Assembly (NCBI RefSeq): GCF_000611645.1
Contig: NW_014011577.1
Span: 1 to 10,699, forward strand
Source of the DNA: Monoraphidium neglectum
Lineage: Eukaryota; Chlorophyta; Chlorophyceae; Sphaeropleales; Selenastraceae
Length of the DNA: 10,699 bases
Direction: 5' to 3'
The notes below the pieces were generated by a model, which saw nothing but the letters and a program-made list of their open reading frames with translations, had not been told where the DNA came from and did no database searches. The translations under genes were made by a program, and so were the position numbers. Below, piece by piece: positions 1 to 8,238 of this stretch. Every line of letters starts with the position of its first letter. The stretch's first letter is position 1.

Positions 1-882
1 GGCCGCGGCGGCGGGGCCGCGGGCGGCGGCGCGGGGCGGCGGAGACTGCAGGCTGCAGAAGCGCTGGCGACCCTGGAAGGCGGCTCGCTGTCTCTGAGCA
101 GGTGCGGGGGCCGCTTGGGCGGAAGCGGCGTGCGCAGCTGGCCCACGACTGGGTGGGAGGGGAGGGGGGCGGGTCGTGCCTGACGTGAAGGTGCAGCTGC
201 CCTGGCCATGGAGTTGCCTCTGAGGCAGGGTTTTGCTGTCCATCTCAAGTATCCATCGCGCAGACCCTGCTCGGCGAACACGACATGATGCCTGCGCTGC
301 CACCCCCCTCGGCCCTCTCCCAGGGACGCCGCCGGCCGCCTCATCGTCGCCGGCCCCGCCGGCGCCGCGCGCATCGTCTCCACCACCCCCATCCCCCTCC
401 CCGCCGCGCCGGCCCCGCCGGCGCCCCAGCGGGACGCCGGCGCGCAGCGGCGGCCGCCCGCGCCGGCCGCGTTTGCGGTCGACGCGGTGCTCGTCCCTGA
501 GGGCGTCTTCCCGACGCTCGCGGCCGCGTTTGCCGCGATCCCCGCCATCTCGACCTGGGCCAAGCTCACGCTCGCCAACCCCGCCGCCGCCGCGCGCGCG
601 CGGGACGCCTCGTTTTCCGGGATGATCCTCGCGCCCACCAACCTCGGGATCGACGCGTATCTGAAGCGCGACAAGGTCCCCGCGGGCAGCTTCCTCAACG
701 CGCCCATCATCAAGTACCTGCTCTTCTTCCACTCGTCCCCGGAGCCGTATTCGCTGCGGCAGGTGCTCGCGGCGCCGCCGGCGAGCCCGCTGAGGAGCGG
801 CTTGTCGATCCTCGGGACGCCGGCCCCCATCTTTCACGGCACAGCGCCGCCGGCCGCGGTGGCGGGCAAGGAGCGCGGCGGC

Positions 883-913
<31 letters not shown>

Positions 914-3056
914 GCGGGGAGGGGCCCGAGGACGTTTATGTGTGGGGTGCCCTCAACGTGCGAGACCATGCCAAGGTGTGAAGTTTGGCGAGGGGTGTGA
1001 AGTCCAGTGTGAATTGTTGCCTGGATGGGGTGTCCATCCCAGTCCTGGGGGCGCGCCTGGTGGGGCGTGCACAGTGGGGTTTGTGTGGTGAATTGAGCGC
1101 CTTGCTGGGCCAGGCAAGGGGCGCCTCCGGGGTCCCTGCCACGCAACAAAATGCAGCGTTCAGGAACCAGCTCCTTAGCTGCACACACGGCACCCCCGCA
1201 CAAGCCGGGAGCCAGCCGTCCCTTGCGAATTATTCAGAGCTCGCTTCGTTTCCACAGCACTCGAAAGGATACAAACACGCGCGCCGCCTCACAACCTTGC
1301 GCAACCTCGGACGCCCGTCCAGGTGATCTCTGGCGATTACCTCGTCGGCGCCGGCACGCTCCACGTCATCGACAACGTGCTGCTGCCCGACATCGCCGTC
1401 GGATCCACCGAGACCATAAAGCGCGCCGTGGACGCCGAGGACGAGCTGTCAGTCATGGCGCGGCTGCTGCAGGCGGCGGGCCTGGCCAAGGCGCTGGACG
1501 CTCCGTTGTTCAAGGGGACGCTGCTCGCGCCGTCGGACGAGGTGGGGGCAGCCGCCAAGCGGCTGCAACGGCAGGGATAGGAGGGGGGAGGAGGTGGAGA
1601 AGGGGTTGGCCGCTGCCGCCCTCGGCCCCGCCGCGCGCGCGCGTGCTTGCGTGGGCGACACGAGTGTGTGTGGGCCGCCCCTGCCGCATCTCAGACCCAC
1701 CTGTTGGCAGAAGGGATGGGAGCTCACTGATAATCGCTCGTACGTTGGAGGTGGTGGCGAACTCGTTGCGCTGCCGCCGGCGTGTCCCAATCTATGTCCA
1801 CTCTTTGTACCCTTCAGCCTGCCCCTAAATCACAATCTTTGTCCCGCATTCGGTTGCCGCTCAACTACACACCGACCCACCAAACCGCCTCGCCGCAGGC
1901 CTTCAAAGCCTTTGCCAAGAAAATGGGCTTCCCCTCGGTCGACGCGATGCTCAACCTCGGACCCCTCGCCGCCGCCATCGCCGGCGTCCACCTGATCCCA
2001 ACCTCGTACGACGAGGACGGCCTGCGCGGCGCCGCCCCTGTAGTCGCTCGGCCGTTCAAGGGCGGCGAGCTCACGTTCGAGGTTAAGGGGCCGCAGAAGC
2101 TGGACCTGGCGGTGTCGGGGCCCCAGAACGGCGCTAACCTCGTAAAGTACCTCGAGGCCGGCCGCAGCTTCGTGCACGTGATCGACCAGGTGCGCGCCGG
2201 CAGGCTGCCGAGCTCCCGGTGGCTTCTACACGTGCGGGCGCGGCGGCGGGGTCTGCATGTTGCGGGCTCCGTTCCAGCGCGGGTTGCAAACCCTCCCTGC
2301 AGCGCGGCAGCGCAGCGGGCGCTGCCGGCGCTCCTGGTACCCTCTGGCCGCGGCGAGTGCGAGTCATCGCCCTCACAATCACACCTCTGGTGGGCTGAGC
2401 CGGCTCAAACGCCGCGGCTGGTGCCCCGTCAGTTGCGAACTGACCTCCCAACCACCCCCCCCGCGATGCATGGACGCCCGTTGTTGAAACAGGTCCTGCT
2501 GCCCAACAGCGTATTTTTTACGATCATGGACGCCCTCTCCTTCTTCAACGCCACAAGCCGCTTCAAGTCCCAGGTCGCCGCGGCGCCCGCGCTCGCCGCC
2601 GCCGCCGCGGACCCCAAGACCTCCTGGACTGTCTTCGCGCCGACGGACGCGGCCTACGCGGCGCTCCCCGGCGCCCCGCCGCCGCCCGCGGCCCTCGTCG
2701 TGCCGCGCGGCGCACTGCTCGCGCCCGGCGGGTTCGAGGGCGCCGGCCCGCTGCGCACGCTGAGCGGCGACGCGTGGGGGGCGCCGCTCGTTGTGAGGGC
2801 CGAGGTCGACCCATCGACGAAGGCCGGGGAGATCCTTGTGTATCCCGCGGGTTCGGATCCGAAGGGCGCGTCCAAGGTTGTGCAGATGAACCTAATCGCC
2901 GGCCGCAGCGCCGTCCACGGCGTCGACCGGTTCCCATTGACGACCCCCACCGCGCCCGCCGCTGCAACACCCGCCGCACCGGCGGCCGCCGAGCCGGCCG
3001 CCGCCCCGGCCGCTGCCCCGGCTGCGCCGAAGCGGCTGCGGGCAGCACTCCTCTGA
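1..3056 (+). CDS. Multi-repeat fasciclin (FAS1) domain protein, 5' partial, five exons
   Basis: Exons are 1-101, 324-975, 1323-1541, 1899-2189 and 2493-3056 (stop TGA). All four introns (222, 347, 357 and 303 nt) are GT-AG, and the join is in frame, giving 608 visible residues with no start codon, so the gene begins upstream. FAS1 repeats seen: the tail of repeat 1 (about residues 1-93, with LATLEGGSLSLS split by intron 1 and DAVLVP at 87-92); repeat 2 (about 94-273, H1-like MILAPTN at 134-140, H2-like LHVIDNVLLP at 264-273); repeat 3 (about 274-425, LLAPSDE at 318-324, VHVIDQVLLP ending at 425); repeat 4 (about 426-568, WTVFAPTD at 466-473, VHGVDRF near 564). FAS1 domains are known as extracellular or cell-wall adhesion modules; a surface or secreted role here is inference, since any signal peptide lies outside the window. 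Repeat 2 carries a Gly tract. The tail (about 569-608) is Ala/Pro-rich and ends KRLRAALL, with no clear GPI or membrane segment. Confidence 0.9.
877..918 (+). repeat. GGC trinucleotide tract coding a Gly run inside FAS1 repeat 2
   Basis: Nine GGC codons (877-903), one AGC, then four more Gly codons. They encode Gly9-Ser-Gly4 at residues 219-232 of the visible protein. The tract sits between the conserved H1-like and H2-like motifs of the second FAS1 repeat, where a surface loop would be expected. It looks like microsatellite expansion within an exon and may vary in length between strains. Confidence 0.85.
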
Positions 3057-4081
3057 GGGGGCGCTGGCGTGCGGAGCCCCGTGGCCCGCTGCGCCTGCCC
3101 CGCCCCCAGAGGCTGCGTGTGTCGAGGGGCCACCTGCAGGCTCGTGACTTTACATGGGCCGGCGAAATTGAGGCCTGGTATCAGCCACCCACCGAGGAGA
3201 ATCAACACTTGCGTCAGGACCGGACAAGGACGAGGAAGCGTTTATGCTTCTGTATTGTCTACCAGGAGGTGTCACACCAACAGCACCGAGGTCACATACA
3301 TGCGCAACTCCTCGTCGCACCCTCACCCCGGATGCTATGTGATTGCAGAATCCCGCACTGGCCAATCCAGCCTTGGCATCACCGTTTGCATCGGCGCCCC
3401 TTGTGGCGCCCCCCAGTTGGGTGGTGGCGCTGCCATCTGCTGTTCAGCCGTACATGATTGTCCGTGCGTAGCAGCTTGGATGTGTTACCATGCGCCAGCA
3501 CAGGCTGCGGGTACTCACATGTGCTACCATTATGCAGGTTTGTTTTGAGTCGAGAAGAGGAGCACTGAGCGGGCGCCACGGCTGCAGCGTTCACTCCCGT
3601 GCTCCTGCCAGCCGTGCCCAGCGTGCCGCGGCCGCCATCATATTGTTGGACGAGCCTGCCGCCGCTTGTGTGCGCCCCGCCCCAGCAGCTTTACGCGACG
3701 CCCTCGTGCGCGTCTGCCTTCGGCTGCAAATGCATTGGTTGCACTTACGTCTTGATGACTAAGGCTTTAGCAAGCCAGCCCAACCAACACATCCACGTTG
3801 AAGTGATGTCATCCCCACAACAGACCCCCAGGCCAGGCGACCTGACCGCCCACTTCCCCCTTCTGAGTTCAGTGTCGTTGCAACCTATCGTCTTCCATCA
3901 GGACGCGTGTGCGTGCATTCCACCCTTTGTATGTTGCCCGTGAATGCCTCGAACCGAGCGTCGCGGGGGGTCAGGCGGCGTTGACTCAAGGCACGGCCCC
4001 TCAACTGCCGTGGTGGTTTCTCCCAAGTGGGGCGCAGCGTGCCAGCCGTTGCAGTGGCTTACTCACTTCACACAGGTCTCT

Positions 4082-4086
4082 TTACA
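4082..4086 (-). terminator. Candidate TGTAA polyadenylation motif for the SET gene
   Basis: The + strand reads TTACA, which is TGTAA on the - strand. This is the first such motif I find downstream of the SET-gene stop, about 1.1 kb away; another lies at 3149-3153. TGTAA is the usual poly(A) signal in green algae. A five-base match can occur by chance, so this is only a candidate. Confidence 0.2.
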
Positions 4087-4327
4087 CCACGCACCCCTAC
4101 ACGGTCCTCGATGCACAAACGGGTGCAAGCAAGGCGAGAGAGCGCAATTATTTGTTTGCGCCCGCGTGGGATTTTCAGCAGTGCACGCGCCGTTATGCAA
4201 CCGCATGGGTTTTTGCGCCCGGCTGCCCGGCGCCGGTTTTCTTGTTGATTTGCAGCCGCCGAAGCAGCCAAAGGGCGGCTGCTGGTGCGTGCCAGGGCTG
4301 CACTGCTCGCTTTTGCCTGATTGGAGG

Positions 4328-4356
4328 GCATGCATGGCATGCATGCATCAGCATGC
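4328..4356. repeat. GCATGC palindrome cluster in the convergent spacer
   Basis: Four copies of GCATGC in 29 bases, starting at 4328, 4337, 4341 (overlapping the previous copy) and 4351. It lies in non-coding DNA between convergent genes and resembles the clusters in two SET-gene introns. Function is unknown; it could be a protein-binding site cluster, a structure-forming element or a simple-sequence expansion. Confidence 0.7.
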
Positions 4357-4365
4357 ACCCCATTT

Positions 4366-4383
4366 TTCGAGGTTTTCGAGGTT
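4366..4383. repeat. Two tandem copies of TTCGAGGTT
   Basis: Two perfect head-to-tail copies of a 9-base unit immediately after the GCATGC cluster. It is a minor local duplication in non-coding sequence with no evident role. Confidence 0.55.
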
Positions 4384-4653
4384 ATCAGGCCCTGTCGCAC
4401 AGCGTGTCGTCGTTTGGGGTCCGGCACGGCGCCGCCGCTGCAACCATATGCGTGGCGGTCTATGCAAACCCCCGGCACACGCAGGCCCTTGCGCCGCGCA
4501 GCAAGTTGGCGACTGAGTCCTTGGCTGCGGTGTTGTGCTGCGTGCGCGCTAGTCGTGCTTTCTTGCATTTCATAATCACTCGTTTTGCGTGCAGGCCTCA
4601 CGGCGTGTCCCTTCATAGAAACCCACAGCTGCTGTCAACAACCAGGCGGCTGA

Positions 4654-4658
4654 TGTAA
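4654..4658 (+). terminator. Candidate TGTAA polyadenylation motif for the FAS1 gene
   Basis: This is the only TGTAA I find on the + strand between the FAS1 stop and the SET stop. It would imply a 3' UTR of about 1.6 kb, long but not impossible in green algae. If both this site and the - strand motif at 4082 are used, the two transcripts overlap tail to tail by roughly 570 bases. Evidence is the motif alone. Confidence 0.3.
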
Positions 4659-5202
4659 CCGCTCTTGAAACTTCACGAGAGCAGGCCGCCATTTCCTTAG
4701 CCAAACGCTGACGCTACCGCGGCGCCTCGGATACCAGAAGCGGGGCGGGCAGCGGACCGTGCGCACGGGCTGCACGCTGGAACGCTGACGGGCCCCAGCC
4801 CCAGCCCCGCTGCCCAGGTGCGCCTGCAGGTGTCGCAGAATGCTTGCTGCCTCCCAACAGTCGACTTCGAATTAGTTGGCGGGAGGCGCCCAACATTGAC
4901 CGCTCTCCCAAATGGCCCGTGTAGAGAGAAAACCCACCGGCTGACAAAGGACCCCTGAGCCGCGCCGGCCAGAGGGGCTGTGGTGTGGCAGCAAGTTGCC
5001 CGATTCTGCAAGATGACTTGTCACCGCCGCCAACGCGTTCAGCATCCAGTGCAAATAGCTTTGCAGCATGCTGCAGATTATAACAGGGTTGGCTGCAAGC
5101 TTTTGCACCAAGCCCAAGGTCACGATTTTCGGAGGGGTTCTGAAGGGCACAATGATGGCAACAAGCAAGTGGAAGCAACGGCGAAGGACGCCCCAGAGCA
5201 CA

Positions 5203-5500
5203 TCACAGGTTGAGGTGCACCCGCACGATGCCCGCCGCCCGGGCGCCTCGCCGCCGCGCGCCGCCGCCGCCCGCGCCGCCCCCGGCGCTGGCCGCCGTCA
5301 ATTTAGCCCGCAGCGCCCCCGGCGCCGAAGACCCCGGAGAGCGGAGCCCGGGAGGCCGCCGCCGAGGGGAGCTGAGTGGTGCGAGGGCTGAGATGCGACG
5401 GACGCCCGCCCGCTGCTGCTGCCGCTGCTGCTGCTGCTGAGGCGCCTGCGGCCCGCGATCCTCCTCTGGCAGCTGCTGATTATGCTGCTGTTGTCCCGGT

Positions 5501-5547
<47 letters not shown>

Positions 5548-8228
5548 TGGCTGATGAGGCACGGGCCGCACCAGCCCCGCGGGGCTTCGGCCGCCGCGCT
5601 GCTTGCCATGCGCCTGCTCCACCACCTCCCCCATGTCCATCGACCGCCGTGCGCGCTTCGGCGGCGGCGTCGCCCCCCGCTGGTGGCCGCTGTCTCGTAA
5701 GGCAGCCCCTGGAAGCACAGCCGCGGCTGCCCTGCACACTGCGCCCCGCGCGTTTCGCGCAGCCACCCCCTGCGGCTCGCCGCCTCGCTGCTGGGTTGGC
5801 CGCAGCGGCAGCAGCGGCTGCTGCTGATGATGATGCCGCCTCGGGCGGTCCATCCGCTGGGAGTCTGCAGCGACCGCCTCTGCCTGCCCCTGCTCCTGTC
5901 GCTGTGATTTGCCGGCTTCCCGTAAGCCTCGGGCCTGCTCCCCATCGCAGCCCCGTTGCAACCCCTGCGCCCGCCCCGCCCGCAGCCCCGCGCCCCTCGC
6001 CGCGGAGCCGCTGCCGCTGCAGCCGTGCGCCGCGATGCAGGCGCCGGGCGCCGCGCGCTGGCTGCCGCCGCCACCGTCTCGCAGAAGCTCTCGCGCCGCC
6101 GCGCGGTGCGCCCGCGCCTGAGAGACCGCCTGCAGCGCCTCCCATGCCCAGTCGCCGCCCTCGTCCGCTGCACACACAACAGCGTCCATCTCCGCCTCCG
6201 CATCCGCCCGCGCACGCACGCGCGCGCTGCGGCGAGAGGGGCCGTCGTGCGCGCCGTCGGCCGCTGCTGAGACCGCTGCTCGCGCAGCTGCTGCTGCTGC
6301 TGCTGTCCCTGCTGCTGCTGCCGCTGCGCAACTAGGTCTTGAAGCCTCCGGGCTGGCTGCTGCTTGGAAGGACTGCCAATAATGGGAGCCGTAACTCACA
6401 AACACCTGTATGAATGCATGCAAACGCGAGTACGCGCGTTGGATGCATGCACACCTACACGTACCGTATGTGCACACATGTATTTAAAACCATAGCGCGT
6501 CCCCGCTGGCACATGCCCCCCAATCAAGCAACGCATGAACCTGGGACGCGCCGGCAGCGCCAACCCACTCGCTCCCTGCCCGCACGCGAAGCAAGGGTTG
6601 CACAGGCGGGCGCAGGAGGGCGAGGGGCGGCCGTGGCGGAGCAACGCGCGGCGTGGTGCGGCGCGGCGCAGCGCGTGCTGCGAGGCGCGTCCCACCTCCT
6701 CTCCAGGCCGAATGTCGCGGAGCGCACGCAGGTACACCCGGGACCGCGCAGTGTGCCGGTCGAACCTGGTGGGCGGCGGTGATAGTGAAGGACGTGCTTT
6801 GCCAATATCAGACGCCAGGGCATGCAAACCGGCAGCAAGCGGCCTCCGTCCGGTCATGCAGCATCCGAAAGTGAAGGGCTGCGCGGCGAAGATGGCCTGG
6901 GGCAGCACAGACGGCCGTGCTGCAGCGCGTGCGTCTGGACGGCCCCTGCGCCGCCGCCACTCGGGCACACCTCGTGTCGTACGCGCTGTTGATGGCGGCA
7001 CCGTCGCGCGCATCGTTCGCAAATGAGCCTCCACCCTCGCCCGGCTGCGGGTCCTTGAGGCCGTCGATCTGCCGCGGGATGAGGTGAGGCGAGGCCCAGG
7101 TTAAAAGTGCACGTGAGCGGCGCCGCCACGCAGGCGCCCCACTCGCCGGATCGGCGGCCGGGCCCCTCCTGTGCGGCGGCCGGGCCGCTCCTGTGCGGCC
7201 GCAAAGCCGCAGGGCGGTGCCAGGCGGCGGCGCACGCGGCCTTGTGAACCTCATCTCTGGATATGCGTGCCAAGTGGCTGGTCAAACTGTGCAACAACTG
7301 GCCAAGCCTTCCCAGGGGCCTGGATCACAGACATGCGATTCAAGGGTACCATGCATGCATGCATGGCGAGCCCATGCATGCCAGGCGCGTGCATGCATTC
7401 CAAAGCCGCGCGCATGCGTGCACGGCATGCCCATGATGCGGGCGGCCCATGCGGCGCTCACATACGCGTGACGCATGTCGAGCACCCGCACGTGGGTGTG
7501 CGCGCGCCTCGCGCGCAGCAGCTGCGCCTCCTCGTGGCTGATCAGGCGTCCCACGTACTGCGCATGGTAACAGCGGTGATGAACCAAGGCGTGGCGGCGG
7601 CGCGCGTGAGTCTGGGGGCGCCCTCCCTGCGCAGGCTTTGGCCGGCGCTGCTGCGGGTTGCGGCTGTCCCCTCCGTGCCAGCATCGGGGCGCCGTGGTTG
7701 CGTATCATGACATGATGGCGAGGCAGCAGGTGGGCCCTCACAACGAGAGAAGGTGCGGCTTCACTGACCTCGGTGATGAGGTCGCCGCGGGCAAAGGGGC
7801 GCGCCGCAAACAGCCCATTGCCAGCCAAGGCGATCGAGCTCTTCTTAACCTCCACGCCGCGGCCGATCGTGCCCAAGCCCTGTGTCGCGTTGCCGCGCCG
7901 CTCTTTCTGCGGCGACGGCGCAGCAGCGGGCTTGCTGCGCGTCTTGGTCTGCGGTGGGCGCGAGGATGGCTGGGGGTCAACGCGCCGCCGGCCGTGCTGA
8001 TTGCACACGCAGTAGGGAATGCACAGCTTGCACTCGCACGCACCTGCATGCCGAAGTGCAGCTCTAAACTGGTGAAGGTTATGATCGTTGACAGCTACAG
8101 TGCTGTGGTTGCCCAATCACGCTGCTCAGGCGGGCGCGAGTGCCTCAGGCTGCATCATCGGACAATTATGAAAGGCTGCGGCGATTCCCTGATTACGGTA
8201 ATTAAATAGGTATATGTATACCTCCCAT
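5203..8228 (-). CDS. SET-domain protein (putative lysine methyltransferase) with Cys cluster and Gln/Ala-rich tail
   Basis: Reading 3' to 5' on the + strand, exons are about 8043-7769, 7557-7462, 7068-6971, 6765-6696 and 6405-5203 (stop TGA). All introns (211, 393, 205 and 290 nt) are GT-AG, and the phases restore one SET domain. A proposed first exon (8228-8222, ATGGGAG) spliced to 8043 gives 582 residues; without it no in-frame ATG precedes the SET domain, so the start is uncertain. Seen in order in this model: Cys/His cluster C-x-C-x2-C-x3-C-x-C-x2-H (5-19); SET start GNGLFAARPFARGDLITE (77-94); YVGRLIS (95-101); IDG and SFANDARDGAAINSAYDT (near 127-158); RVYLRALRDIRPGEE then VFVSYGSHYW (183-192), which includes the conserved GEE...Y. 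The canonical NHS of SET enzymes is replaced by an AND...INS form. The tail has Ala runs, a PPPKRARRS basic cluster (about 428-437) and Q4-K-Q10 (469-483). SET proteins transfer methyl from S-adenosylmethionine to lysine; a nuclear or histone target is inference. Confidence 0.82.
5503..5547 (-). repeat. CAG microsatellite coding polyglutamine in the SET protein tail
   Basis: On the coding (-) strand this reads four CAG codons, one AAG, then ten CAG codons, giving Q4-K-Q10. It is in the same frame as the SET domain. A second, interrupted CAG stretch lies at about 5411-5437, so the C-terminal part is strongly Gln-rich (including PPGQQQHNQQLPEEDRG between the two). The tract may vary in length between strains. 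Confidence 0.85.
6416..6450. repeat. GCATGC pair in the last SET-gene intron
   Basis: Two copies (6416-6421, 6445-6450), each inside a longer ATGCATGC context, flanking a region rich in CGCG and TACG alternations. They lie within 50 bases of the acceptor site of the 290-nt intron before the last exon. A further single copy is at 6820-6825 in the neighbouring intron. Confidence 0.6.
7155..7198. repeat. 22-base tandem duplication in a SET-gene intron
   Basis: Two adjacent 22-base units (7155-7176 and 7177-7198) that differ at one position (C versus G at unit position 11). They lie in the 393-nt intron between the second and third supported SET exons. It looks like a recent slippage duplication with no coding consequence. 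Confidence 0.8.
7353..7430. repeat. Dense GCATGC cluster in the 393-nt SET-gene intron
   Basis: Six GCATGC copies, starting at 7353, 7357, 7376, 7391, 7412 and 7425, interspersed with ATGCAT and CATG steps. The cluster lies 32 bases downstream of the donor site at 7461 in transcript orientation. The palindromes could form hairpins in the pre-mRNA or bind a protein; no role is shown by the sequence. Confidence 0.75.
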
Positions 8229-8233
8229 GATGG

Positions 8234-8238
8234 TTACA
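8234..8238 (-). terminator. Candidate TGTAA motif upstream of the SET gene
   Basis: The + strand TTACA reads TGTAA on the - strand. It is the only such motif I find between the karyopherin-like stop codon and the SET gene. If it served the karyopherin-like gene, that 3' UTR would be about 1.8 kb and would run almost to the proposed SET start codon at 8228. Chance occurrence is quite possible. Confidence 0.2.

Larger units (their letters stand above)
3057..5202. other. Convergent spacer between the FAS1 and SET genes, no supported gene
   Basis: About 2.1 kb between the two stop codons of convergent genes. Open frames of up to 249 codons exist on both strands, but none shows a recognisable family, consistent composition or splice-supported extension; they are Cys-, His- and Arg-rich, as expected from non-coding GC-rich DNA. 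The stretch probably holds the 3' UTRs of both neighbours. It also contains a GCATGC cluster (4328-4356), a short tandem repeat (4366-4383), and single candidate TGTAA polyadenylation motifs on each strand. No tRNA or other structured RNA was seen. Confidence 0.6.

Noticed and set aside
3909..4658. A 249-codon open frame in the convergent spacer
   Set aside because: Composition is Cys/His/Arg-rich and irregular, no motif is recognised, and an equally long frame lies on the opposite strand.
5298..6331. Two other long - strand frames overlapping the SET gene tail
   Set aside because: Only the frame ending at 5203 connects through a proper acceptor at 6406 to FVSYGSHYW and the rest of the SET domain.
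5376..6335. A 319-codon open frame on the + strand opposite the SET gene tail
   Set aside because: It is antisense to a frame continuous with the SET domain. Its Ala/Pro-rich content is what the reverse of CAG- and GCG-rich codons gives, and it matches no family.
8114..8116. A TTG codon as the SET protein start
   Set aside because: It only follows an in-frame stop. Eukaryotic nuclear genes rarely use TTG, and a spliced ATG offers a better explanation.
5203..8228. Viral origin of the SET gene, because small SET proteins occur in chlorella viruses
   Set aside because: The gene has several spliceosomal introns and a long host-like low-complexity tail, and no other viral gene is present in the window.
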